From Echinococcus granulosus (Eukaryota; Platyhelminthes; Cestoda; Cyclophyllidea; Taeniidae): a stretch of 64,000 nucleotides of DNA. Below, piece by piece: positions 22,938-35,444 of this stretch; position 1 is the first letter of the stretch; every line of letters starts with the position of its first letter. The stretch lies in the NCBI RefSeq assembly GCF_000524195.1, contig NW_020170430.1:249799-313798 (forward strand). The letters run 5' to 3'. The notes under the pieces are model-generated. The model was not told the origin of the DNA. It saw only the letters and a list, made by a program, of their open reading frames with translations, and did no database searches. The translations under genes were made by a program, and so were the position numbers.

Positions 22938-25900
22938 CAACTTACCACTTGATTGCGCTTCAGCTGTTATCGGTGGAGGTTTCAGTGGGTGTTCAACTGC
23001 CTACTTTCTGCGACTTCTCCTTGACAAGGCGGTGGCCATCACCATTTTCGAGAAGTCCGGTCGGGTGGGTGGTCGCGTTCGGTCGATTAGCGTCGAAGGT
23101 GGCAACGAGTTGTATGAAACAGGTGGAGCTCTATACACCAGCAACAACCAATACATGAGTATGCTTGTCAATCAATTCGGTACGTTCCGGAAATTCTCTT
23201 CGCTAAATTTTGCCGCGGGATAGACTGACAAGTGAATTTTACCAAAAATGGCGCTTAATTTTCAATCATTTCCATAGGTAATGTCAAAGTCTAGAAAATT
23301 CAATGATCAGTGTTTTCGGCAAAAGTATTAATTCTTGTCGCATGGTTTTCTAGCTTCCAAAGGCTAACGAGCTATGCAACTCTCTATTGAAATGGATTGA
23401 TTGGGGTGATGTGAGTAGAAGTCGTTTCTGAAACTGCCACGTTTGTCCACTCATCCTCGTCACGTAGGTCTGACAGCACAGCGTCACGTGCCATCGGATG
23501 AGGCGCTGTCGCTGTACATGGGACGCCTACGCCCCTGCGCTTTCAGCAGCAACGCGGGACCTCTATTCATCAATCGCCTGCGCTTTGCCCTCCTCTATGG
23601 CACTGACCTCGTGCGCTTTCAGCTTGCTATCGCGCGCCACTGCCGGGCCTTTAAACAGTAAATTTGTTTACCCTCCACTGTATTAGCTAACGGCTCCTAC
23701 AGCTGAATTATATCCTGTTTTGTAGCTCTTCTAATCTCACATGGTTTTACCTTTCCACAAATGCATGAAAAAAGTGCCCTCTTGGTACCTGAGGGTCTTT
23801 CCGATGCTATTGAATACATGAGGCTTGAAGCGTGAACTTTGAGGCATTACATTTATTTTAAAATTATCCATAGAAAAAGAGCTGCGGCTTAGTCATAGTG
23901 TCCCATCCATTTTTAGCCTCACAGCAAAGCAAATGAAATGGATTTGGGAGACGCAAATGGATATTGTGTAGTTTTCCCAAAAGAATCTAAAATGTCCCGG
24001 GACTTCTAAGTAAGTTCTAGAAAAGCAAAGTAGAAGGTTTTTTGGATCCTGCCTGGATGTGGCAAGTGTAGGAATTGGTATTTTGCATCTGCTTGTTTAG
24101 GCAAGTGGTCCACCATATGTTCCATCCCGAAACCTCGGTTCTCCTTTCAAAGTGAAATTTGATGTATGTGGGGAAAATCAACGACTTACCCAAACTGAGT
24201 AGTTCTTATTATTTTAAGTGTCTAAATTCTGATAAAGTGATCTAGATGCTCATTTTATCTTCATTTTGGTACAAAATAAGGGATTGCTAACACCTACGAA
24301 CTGAGTGTGCAAGTGGAGGAAAAGTGCTGCAGCTGCCGCATTGTTTTACGCTAACCACAGTCTAAATGCCAATGACATAGCAGCCTATTATCGAAGCGTC
24401 GAATAAAGACGGGTCATGTTTTAGCAAATCCATTCTATGTTTTGCTTCCGCAATTCCGTTCACTAGGTCAAATCTTTTTTTCATCTGTTCGGACTTTATT
24501 CTTGTAGAATATACGATTTGCAGAAGAAGGGTGTGTCGTTTGACTCCCCCATCGCTATGCTTGGAGCTCTCTCACCGGTATTTCCGAAAATGCTGAAGTC
24601 TACTTTCGGATCTTGGTTGGAGCAGCATCTCAAATTATCAGATCGTTTCTGCAAGGAAGTTGTTTATGGCGTGGTGTCGAATTGCTATTGCTCAGATCTC
24701 ACCCTTCATGCGTTTGCTGGTAAGTGGTCATCCAAAACGGGGTTAATGGGATGTCGATTTAGAAAACACATTCAAGCTTTCTACCCTGACAGGTACTGGT
24801 TGGACAATTTTTGTTGCAAACTCGATAGGGCAACAACGGTTTCCATGTGACGCATGACGATACTCCACTAAAATAACGCAACATTGCTTCGTTCATCGCC
24901 CGATAATTGGGAAATTTAATGAATCCAGTGCTTTAATTATAACCAAGGTCATATTATCCTGGCTGTGTATTGTCGAGTCTCGTCTGTACCTTTTGCGTAG
25001 CAGTCTCATTAGTTTTACACGAAAGGTCAAAGTGCTTATAGTGGTGTGTGAGTGGACGGCACTCATTTCCATTCGGTGGAAGAACACCCTTTTCGCTTTA
25101 GGCATGACCGCTGCGAGCGGGCTCGGTGCCGACCTCTTCTCCGTTGTTGGTGGGAATGAAAAGGTGGCTCAGAAACTCTGTGAGGCCGCTCTCCGATCAA
25201 ACCCACCGAGTATTTCTAGAGAGGTTTCGCTGAGAACTACGGTCACCAAGCTTTCCAGAGGTTCGAAGCGGAGGTAGGGACACATGCCTTCTAATCTGGT
25301 TTCTAGCTGTCCTTTCCAATCGGTAATTTGAGATGCTTCTATAAGCAATTTAGTGATAATGTTCATTAATGCGTTTTCAGGTCCATTCGTAAACTTGGGC
25401 ACTTTTGTAAAAAGGCAACTTCTTTATTTTTGTATGTCAAGCCGAATTGCATAATTCTATGCAAAGTCATAGTTTTTGATCAAGTCATCCAAGTGATATT
25501 GCTGTTGATGTTTTTGCCGGTTATTGTTTGTAATGTGGATTTACGATGAACTAGGTTTAGAACGTATTTTGTTCTCTTTTCATATCATACGATCAGCATC
25601 GTATGGTTAAATCATTGTAAGTTGTGAAAGAACCACTTGATTATCTTAAGTAGAGTTTATAATCAAAAGCACTAACTAAACGGTCTCATTAATAAAACAT
25701 ACCACTTCTCTAATTGTACAGATTTTTGGTGACATACAAAAATGATGGTGTTGAGAAGAGCGAAGAATTCGACTTTGTGGTGCTGGCTTTCCCGATACAC
25801 GAGAAAGCGTCAGCAGTACCACACACTAATGAAGACCTTTCCAAGTACCTGCCTTCGAGAAAGAAGTATATTGAAGTGGATTTCACTCACTTTCTTGGTG

Positions 25901-27779
25901 AATTGGAAGCCATGGAGTTTGGTCTTCCTGCTGGTAAGTTGAGAGTTCTCCCGGATCGTTGATTAGCAGGAGAGTACCTATGAGAAATGTGCCATTAATG
26001 GTGGTAACACCGTGGCTTCGATTTTCATCTCGGTCGTTGCAACTTTGTATTCGATGCTATGAGTACGCATGCGAATCTGTGACCCTGCATCTTATTTAAT
26101 TTAAACATTTAATCTTTTACTTTGAGCTGTGATCGCGTCAAATAACTTTAGCATGTAATACATTGGCAATTCAAAGAGGAAGGCATTGCAGCAAGTAACT
26201 ATGATGATAGGAGGACTGCCGCAGTGGTGGTTTACAAAATTTCAATTTAAACCGCAATAGAGCTGTCAATCAAGTGTTGATGAGGAAGATAGACCTCAAC
26301 AACAGGAGGTAGTGGATAATTTTCAAGGCAAAGGGGAAATTGGTTTGCTAGCTAGGTTCTCTAATGTCTGATGTAAGTAAGGGATAACGTGTCCAACTGC
26401 TCCATTCGCAATAGGTAGATCAACAAGAATAACTGGGACCAGAACTAAAGATAGTTTCCATGATGGACTACTGTGGGATATGAAGTTGTTGCTGCAACCA
26501 CCTAATGCTAAATACGCAAATTTTCGTTAATATCACTTTATTTGGTACCATTAAACCTAAAGCTACGTTTCCAGTGATCCATTTCTATGCATTGCGAATT
26601 TCCCCCAAGCATCCCATTACCGGATGGCTATGTCCTCTTGATTAAAAGATATTCATTTAAAAATAGTATTTTTGCTGATCTATGTGGGTATTATTGACCA
26701 GCAGGTCCCAAAACAGTATGAAGCAGCAAAACATGGTATTTTTATGCAAAATGAGAAGGCAAGCGTACTTAGCATAGTGTTTTGGGGTGTTACAGGGAAA
26801 CTTCAATGCCGAGGAAGCAACGGGGTGACAATCCTGCCGACGTACGAGGGCTATGAGGTGGAGAAGGGCACACTATTCAAGTACCTTGGTCGAGCGTGGT
26901 CCACTGCAGCGCACGAGGGAGGCAACACGAAGACGCGTGTGGGCTGCTGGTCGGCTTTCTCACTCCCACAACGTACTCCCGAGCCGGGCCGACAACTGCT
27001 AAAGCACTATGCCAAGCCCAACGCCACTCTCATAAACTCCTCCCGCTGGTTTGCCTACCCTATCTTCTCTGTCGTCCAGGTAAGACCTCACGCTGTCTTC
27101 CATCTGTCACCTTCATTGGCCAGTCTGGTCTCTCTTCCTGTCTCACTTACCCTAAGATCTAGCTCCAAAACAATCCACGCAATACTCAAGTAAGTGATAC
27201 TTTTTAAATGCAAATTTTGGAAACTGAATGCTGGCACTTCCTGAAATCACTCAAGTCTTAAACCTACTGATCAACTTTCTCAAAGTACCGTTACAGTTCT
27301 TGGAGATGGGTTGTGGCTGAAGAGCGCCTGTGTCGCCTTCATACACTCCCGGCCAGCACCATGTATGTGGGACGGGTTTTTTTCTCAAATCATAGTGTAA
27401 CTGACTGCTTCAAATCGCATCACCAACCGACTGGAAAATTTCAAAGCCATAGTACAGGTGAAAGATGTTCTTTTCTAGGGATCATATTTAAAAACAATTT
27501 CAGCAGTTGAATTTAAGACGAAGTGCACAGTGCTTTCTTTCCCCTTGAGACCCTGGAAGCAAAGTACAGAAGCCTAAAAATTGAAAGTTGGAAATCAATT
27601 TTCTCTTTCTGTAGAATGATCTGGAGAAAGCATATGGGAAAATCCTACTAACTGATGGCCTTATTTACGTCAATTCATTGGAAAGTCTTGCATCCAATAT
27701 GGAGATGGCCCTCATTGGTGGTCACAATGCGGCTCTTCTAATTGCCCACAGCGAGGACTTCACAACCTTCGATCAGTAG
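22938..27779 (+). CDS. PCYOX1: Prenylcysteine oxidase-like flavoprotein, 5' end unresolved
   Basis: Prenylcysteine oxidases use FAD to cleave the thioether of farnesyl- or geranylgeranyl-cysteine released by lysosomal breakdown of prenylated proteins. Exons with matching phases: about 22938/22964-23179, (a small unplaced piece), 23363-23410, 23482-23657, 24508-24719, 25102-25273, 25722-25933, 26796-27079, 27615-27779. The first holds a Rossmann FAD-binding start (VIGGGFSGCSTAYFL) followed by FEKSGRVGGR and ETGGALY, as in the family. Later exons carry FINRLRFALLYG, YDLQKKGVSFD, FDFVVLAFPI and a C-terminal IYVNSLESLASNMEMALIGG, equivalent to the family's closing FAD-binding segment. The initiating Met/signal exon and about 20-30 residues after the first exon are not placed. 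Low overall similarity leaves PCYOX1 versus PCYOX1L open. Confidence 0.8.
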
Positions 27780-30052
27780 TGCTACCACCGAATTGGATTC
27801 TGAAGTACTTTCCCCACATGGGTGTAATTACGAGGTAGTGATGAAATCATTGAGGACATACTGATTGGTTTAAGAGTCACGAGTCTATTTGTCTACAAAG
27901 TTTGATTCAATGCAATTTGTGGACTGTTCTGTATCTTGGGGGAACGGGTGTGGTTTTAGCAAGGCTTGGGATTTTAATGAACTGATTGATACATCTTGGA
28001 GGCTCGAAGCACGTACACCTTCTCAAGTATTATGCAGGCTCTAAGGGTAATCCCTGAAAGATATTGCTGTAGTGGTTTTAATGGGCTTTTGGCCACGCAT
28101 AATCTTTATTCTCCCTATCGGTGTGGTTTCATGCCTTTCTATTACGCTAAAAATAGACTATGCTACTTCGCCTTGTTACGGTCGTGCTGTTAGTTGTGAG
28201 ATCCTATGACCCAGAGCGGTAACAGTCGCGCTGGCTAAAAATCCGATCCTTGTGCAGCATGAAACGCTAAAGCTTATTAAAACCCTCCGGCCAGGAAGCC
28301 GAGTTTATCATTTTGGTAGTGGTTTGCTAGGTGAGCAACCCACTGGTAGCAGGATTACGGGCCGCCACAGCGACGTCAGGTAGTAGTTCAAATTGGCCGA
28401 CAATGAACGACTTAAACAGTAGTCAGAAAGGATGCAGAGCGGAAGCCATGTGAGAATGAGCAATAGCCACCGTCACTAATGTGCAGCGGCTTAGGTAACT
28501 GCTGCAGGCCACGTCCATGTGCTTATCGATATTCTCCAAAGGTCAAAAAAATAAAGTAGTCAATTTGAGAAGAGCAAGTTCTAGCTAAGCATCTCTTCTC
28601 AGATATGATGTCACTCAGCCAGTTTGGTAACCAATGGCGGCTTCCGGGTAATTCACAGCAGACAAATAGTTTACAATAGAGAATGCCACAGAGCCAAAAG
28701 AATTGCATCACCCGGGGGCGAAGTGTGGAAAAATCACTGAAACACAAAGACATATTTTACTATACAAAAACTACCATCGACAGACTAGACGGACTGGTTA
28801 TGTTTTTAGCGAAAAATGCACAAGAGGGGCAAGGGAAGACATGTTATATCTTTAGGGAATGAGGGAAAATACGACCTAGATAATACCCGAAATTTCTCGA
28901 ATCATGAGTATCATATGGAATGGACCGGCCGCATTGTGATACTCAATGAAAAATTCGATGGCGATACCATTGAACAGAGCAGAAGGAAAGTGGCAAAGTA
29001 GAGAAGCCAAAGGCACACCCTGTTTAAGCGCTCAGATATTAAGCCACGGGATCATGAAGGGTAGTGCGATGGTTGCTTGACTCTCGATTTTGGTAAAGGG
29101 CGAAATTGTGGCTTGGACATCGCACCTTCACTGGGTGGGCTGGCCTCCGGGTCATGTCAACAGCCCCATCTCTATTGTACGCTGGATACATATATTCTGC
29201 CTAGGTATTATGCCTAGTTTCATCTACAGGGAAGTCTCGGGGCACTGTGGATGATTAATGGCAGTAAATTATAGTAACAAACTGCACTATGAATATTAAA
29301 TGCAGATTGTGCAAGTGAAATAACCACTTAACCACAAGGATTGGATTAGTTCATATTGTTCAAGAAAACTGCTTAGAATTCAAGCAGCTAAAATACGAAA
29401 CATACTACTGACTTGCTATTTGGTTCATATGTATTTCAAGGAGAAATTGTTTTTCTTTTTCGATATGACCTTACACTCTACTGTGTCTTCTATTCGGCGT
29501 GATTGACAGGTGCTTTCCGAGGTTGTTTTTTGCTTCTGCTTTATTTTGTTAGGCAATTGTTCTATAAGTGCAGTTCTAGCTTTGAGAACTGTTATTATCA
29601 TTTATTGCTTAGGTGTACGCGGGTATCTTCATTATTCACGCTGTCTTATGCAAGCATCGTATGGTAGAAATATATCCTCGAATTAGTGCGTCGCACTTTG
29701 GTATATTTTGTGGTGCAGGTACTGATAGATGGGTGGAATTTCTTCCAATTTCCACCGACTAGCTCGTGTTTTCTGTTGTCCGCGGAAATGACGTGCTTTC
29801 AAGTGGTATACTCTTTGTTAGGCAGTCCTCTTTGCTGTTACGCCTGCCGTTGACCGTTGTAGCATGCACATAGTATCTATTTTCGTAGCCAATTATCTCT
29901 ATCAAATAATTTTATTTTTTAGGGGTAGATCCCTGCCTCTTTGTGCAATGGTATTATTTGGTACGACTTCTATGAAATATTTGCCGAATTTCAACGCAGT
30001 GTCAATGAAACTAAATAAAACTCTAGGAGTGATTGGTTTGTCCTTATTAAAA
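27780..30052. other. Intergenic region between PCYOX-like and FLAD1
   Basis: No gene is seen. A somewhat GC-richer block at about 28280-28520 could be another mobile-element remnant, but I found no clear second copy. Repeat R1 occupies 29085-29265. The last part presumably holds the FLAD1 promoter and perhaps a 5' exon. Confidence 0.45.
29085..29265 (-). repeat. Dispersed repeat R1, long copy
   Basis: Carries the same ordered blocks as 8640-8860: an ACTGGGTGGGCTGGCCTCC segment, a CATGTCA segment, ATACATATATTCTGCCTAGGTATT, then CATCTACAGGGAAGTCTCGGG. It continues into a TGATTAATGGCAGTAAATT stretch that may mark more of the element. No coding capacity. Confidence 0.6.
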
Positions 30053-33000
30053 ATGCAGTTAGGTCTAGTTATTGGTGATGAAATTCTCCGTGGGGATGTT
30101 GTTGATACCAATTTCGCCTTTGTTGCACAACAAGCTCCCTCCTGTGGCCTAAAGTTGAAAAAGGTTTCAATTATTCCCGACGTTGTAAAGGTGATATCAA
30201 GGGAGATCCAGAAGTTTAGCAGAGAGTACGACGTTGTTGTAACGTCTGGTGGCATTGGAACGACACATGACGACCTAACCTTCGAAGGTTTGGCTCTGTT
30301 TACTTCAAATACTTTGTAACTTTAATTTTTAAAATGTTGCCACCAATTATGCAGTTTGAGACCTTACGCCTTCATGTTACATAATACACAAAGCAGATCG
30401 TATCAGTATTCTTCTTGAATGCCTCCTGCATATATATCATCTAAGCGTTGAGTCAATGCCTTCTTCTGAATAGCTGTGGCAGATGCTTTCGGAGAAAATT
30501 TGGTGCTGCACCCCTCTCTGCTGAAGTTTGTTGAGACAACATTTGGTTGTAAAGCAATGGAATTGCCACAGGACGATCATCGATTGCGATTGGCTCGGGT
30601 ACCAGCTTCGTCGAGGTTAATTTATGGTCAGGACCCCGAGACGTGCCTCCCATCGGAGTATCCTGTGCTCACTGTGCGCAACGTTTTCGTCCTCCCTGGT
30701 TTACCGCCCTTCTTTCAACTCGGCTTCACCTTCATTAAGGTTCGTTCTCTCCTAGCTATATCTGAAGGGGATGCACACTGACTATTTTCAGCCGACTAAT
30801 CTTTTGTGAACGCCTACCACGACACTTTATTCTGTAATCGGCTTTCTTATTTAAGTGACTAAAATATCGGCTTCACGTAAGGAAAGTATATTAGCGATTT
30901 GTTTGCAATTGGTTGGTTTGCGTGCCCTTTAAAATTGCCTGATTATCATCTTTGTCTATAGGCGTAAGCAAAAAATGCCTTTTTTGTTAGTGTTCATGCT
31001 GATCGATGTTTGCGAAGTTAAACTTTGGTAATTTATGCAAAACACTGGTCAAAATGTTCTAAAGTTAGGTTGTTGAAATGGACAAACTACGGAAAAATAT
31101 TTCAGAATATCACTCACTACGTAATGCTCATTAATATGCTTTGCTATTTTGGTAACTGGTAAATGTTTGGTGGATAAGACATCTTTAGTTTTTAACTATT
31201 TGCCGCAGAATCACAATAATTTTAGACCATAGTTTTCGCACCCATTCTATGTTAGTAAATAGTAAATAGTTACAAAACTTTCGACGTTTCGTTGTCAAAC
31301 CACTGTTTGAACATTAAATGCTATTCACTTATCACAAAATTAATCGGATAACATTAATGGATAACATGTTTGCTAGAGGAAAATAGGTTAGCATATTGCG
31401 TTTGAAATAGCATCAGTTGTTTGGGTGTTCCATTCTTTCTCCACATTCGAATCTACCAACAACAGTCATAAGTTGCCTTATCAAGTTTTCCATGTGCACG
31501 TTTCCATGCCCTCATGTTCGGGATATGGCTGTATTCGGTATAAGTCATCTAGATTACATCCCGGTGTTTTTATTCAGTGGAGGTAGTTTTCCATGTTTTG
31601 GCCCTCACGAATAGCCAATCGTGCTTCTTCATGTTTATTTGTTTATTCGCTTTCTCTACCGCGATCTCATTGGTTACGTATGTCTTATTACGCCTGTCGG
31701 TTGAGTGATGGTACAGTCAATCGTCATTCCCCTTTGTGGGCGTCAGTATGGCCTTCGATGAACTTCCTGTCTCTCGTGTCTCTTTTTAACGTTTCAAATC
31801 ATACGCAGACCAGCTAAGTGTTTTCTAGACTTCAGGTCATATTCAATGAGGTCTGCAATTTCTGTCTCACTTGTTCCTTAATTTCCCTCGAATTTGCTTA
31901 GGGTCGGCTTTTCTTGCTTGATAGCCATACATCCGGGATCCAAATATGCACTTCTTTGACAGAAACTTCTATAGCACCTCGGAGGAGACTCACCTCGCCA
32001 AGCGTCTGAGCGACTTCGCGATGGAGTTTAAGGAATCTGTTCTTGTTGGATCTTACCCGGTTCAAAACAACCGGTATGCTTTCCTCACACAATTGTGCTC
32101 CTTAATGGCAACTTTTCATTCTTCCCTTTCGTGCTTGTTTTTTTTCCGAGAGATTGGTTTGACTTGCAAGATTTTTACATGCGAATATTGTCAATGGTAT
32201 TAAAGTGGCTAATGCTTTTTCTTAGGTTAAATTTGTGCAAAAAAAAAGATATATGCTATGATGGAATCCATGTTATTATCTTTTGTTTATTCTAAAGGAC
32301 TAGTTATTTTGAATACAATGGAACTACCTGTGTCGTACGGTACCAACTGATCTGAATAAAAAATACTGAAGCACGTCCATGGACATTACATTTCACCGTC
32401 CATCAAAAGTTGTATTGAACAACTTCCCACATTATTGGTTATATAAAACTTAATTATTTGTTGAAGGTATTACAAAGTTCGCATTTCCCTTGAATCTCAG
32501 GACAAGCGATCGCTTGAAATCGCCCAATCAGCATTAGAGAAGCTACTGGGAAATGGTACGTGTCTTTTGCAATTATTATCGAATCTGCACGTTCTTGAAT
32601 GTGACCCTTTTCATTTGAGCTGACACCAAAGGCCCAGTCGTTTTGTAGAGTTAGTCGCTTATGACCCAGATCCCGTGTCTAGTGCAGCGAAATCCGTGTA
32701 TGGCATGGCAGAAGAGGATTCTGATTTTGGCCAAAAGCTCAAACACTCAATAGAACTGATTGAGAAGGCACTCCAAGAGTATGGGTAAGGAAAAATTCGT
32801 CGGCGATGGGTAGATTCGAGCTTATTTTGACAGAAAGGAAGATTGTATCGCCTTTTATTAGAACTGAGGATATCGTTCTCAGCTTCAATGGGGGTAAGGA
32901 CTGTACAGTCGTTCTCCATCTGCTCTTTGCTGTGCTAAACAAGGCCACTGGTTCGGTGGGGACCAAACATCCCCGCCTCTTTTACGTCCGTGCGCAAACT

Positions 33001-35211
33001 CCCTTCCCAGAAGTGGAGACATTCGTTCAGTCCGTGCTGGTCTTCTACAAGTATCAGCCAGCCAATATCGCTCACATGGGTCGAAGCAGTGCTGATTCTC
33101 AAATGAGACCACCGTCTAACCTGATAGTCTACGATGGAACAATAAAGGAGGGCCTCGCGCGGCTGAAAAAGGAGTCGCCTAATCTGAAGGCTGTGTTCGT
33201 CGGGACTCGGTTCGGCGATCCGCAGACTGGTAAATAATTACCGTTGGATGTACTCCTGCATATACTCATAAGGCCCTTCACCTTTTTATATTCGGATATT
33301 GGCCTTTATAAAGCCGTTTTTAAGCGAATTTGGTTCTGCTTTCAGTGGAGTTTATATTTTATAGTGTTTGGGCAGTTTCATTTTCGTGTCAGTAGGATTA
33401 CATTCATGGGATAAAATCGAGTTTTACGTGCCCAGTACACCCAAACATAACTTGGGCGTTTTTTGCATTTTTGCGTTAAAAAGGCGATTAGATAGGCGTC
33501 ACGCTTTAGTTATTGCTTGAATTCCGCCGTTTATGATACAAATTAGGGAAATGATTTCGCAACTTTTCAGTTTTACTATTTTTACCAACAAGTGTTGAGG
33601 TCGTGCTTTTAACAATTCATTGATTAGAAAATTTTAGGAGGAGCAAGCAAAGCCTTTTGACTAAACCCTTCTTCCAGTGACCTTTAAGCTACTATACTGA
33701 GCTAATTGGATAGTCTGTTCGAGGGTTGTGATTAGATATGGGGTGTGGATTTACCTCGTAATTGCCCCTTTTAAAGTTTGATTCGAATTCCCGCCATTTA
33801 ACTCTTTTGACATCTTTATAATACTTGAGTAATAAATTGCGAAAATAGCGCGATAAATTAAAGCGCAGTGTTTTTCTTTTGAATAGTAATTTATACAGGA
33901 TAGCCAAAAGAGCTGCATTCTACAGTGTTGTTCATAGGTTGTTTTCCCCTTGTATTTCTTAGACGGGATTGTAGAGGTAATGCCGACGGACCCCGGGTGG
34001 CCGGAGTTCATTCGTGTCCATCCCATTTTGCAATGGGACTACGCCGATGTGTGGAAGTTCATTCGGAGCCTCAGCCTTCCCTACTGCAGCCTCTATGATG
34101 TTGGGTGAGTTGAAACACGTGAATATGTCATTTCATACAAATGGCTCTTTGATGCTCATGCTTATGAAGCGGGAATTCATCCATTAGGCATGGCCAAACG
34201 TCCTGATGAAGCACTGTTTTAGGCGGTTTGTTAAATCGGATTTTCTTTGCTATCAGAAACTCTGTATTTTGTAACCAAGCGGCAGCGAAAAACCCAAAAA
34301 TTTTCATTTTACATCTTTTCATGCCTAACATCTAAATCTTTTCGTTCGAATTTAAGATAAAAATTACTCGAACGCTGTGACTGTATACGTAAAAACTTCA
34401 GCTTCATAAATTGAGGTCTTTTTATTTCTGGGATATGATTTGTTGCCTGACTCGTCCAAATTAGTTGTATTAGGACAATATTTAAAACTCGATCATTCGG
34501 GTAAGAACGATTTTTTCTTGGCTGTCGGTGGTAAAGATCTCAGCCCCGAAGTCTTCGTCCCTCAGATTGCCTTGGTGCGATCGGGACAATAGGGGCACTC
34601 ACACTTATTCTTGCGTAGTTAATAAGATTTAAAGAACTAGCATTACCAATAGAGCAGAAACGGTTCACATTTCCAGAGTTTCGTAGTGTTTCCGAGAATG
34701 CATTGTACTGCCTTAATTATCCACTTCTGCTTGGCTTAACAAGTATTTTTAGTGAATAATTATCACTTGCCACGTATCCAACAACATTCCCAACGCTGCG
34801 TTCTACTTGCGTTTGCCAATGAACGCTCCCCGTAAAACATTGTTCCTCCTATTATTTTGATTGTTACCTTCCACTCACGCACCTTAATTGGAACACTCAA
34901 TAATTTCATTCAATGTGGATTCTAGCCAATATTTGAACATGATGTTGTGTGGTACCGTGCTGTCTTCTATGTCTTCGTCGGAAATATCTATTCGTCACCA
35001 TCGGTGTCATTTAAGGGAGGAGTAACTAATATTAGTAAAATATACCGGTTGCTTCAGATACACGTCGCTAGGCGGTATGGAGGACACTCACCCCAATCCC
35101 GAGCTGAGATCCGTCGACTCAACAGGGCGTGTCACCTACCAGCCCGCATACACCCTCAAGAACTTCTCCTTGGAGCGCTCTGGTCGTGCTACGTCCGCCT
35201 CTTCCAAGTAG
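30053..35211 (+). CDS. FLAD1: FAD synthase, bifunctional
   Basis: Converts FMN plus ATP to FAD (C-terminal PAPS-reductase-like FADS domain) and carries an N-terminal MoCF/MoaB-like domain linked to FAD hydrolysis. Eight exons join in phase: 30053 or 30059-30287, 30474-30739, 31925-32073, 32467-32555, 32649-32784, 32814-33229, 33963-34104, 35058-35211, about 528 aa. The first domain shows [13 protein letters not shown] and [11 protein letters not shown]. The FADS domain shows the ATP-binding [20 protein letters not shown] (the family often has Arg where this has Phe), [12 protein letters not shown] and a terminal [10 protein letters not shown]...YQPAYTLKN block. Human isoforms are 490-587 aa. 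The start is uncertain: the frame stays open upstream to about 29864, so a mitochondrial-type N-terminal extension, or an exon beginning at the CAG before 30059, is possible. One intron is only 29 bp. Confidence 0.94.
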
Positions 35212-35444
35212 CTTTTGCAGCCATTCCTCAGGTAATCTTGGAATTTACAACAGTCATACGCCTGCACTCATCAACCCTTACATTGACGTGTGTGTGTCTG
35301 AGGGAACAGATTGCATGCAATTATGATGATGGTGTATTTTGGAAGGAGCAAAAGATATGACACATGCGCAGTATTAGTAGGGAGACGAAAAGACAGACGG
35401 AAAGGGAGGCGAGAAGAGGGAGAGAGGCACTGTTCTAATATGGT

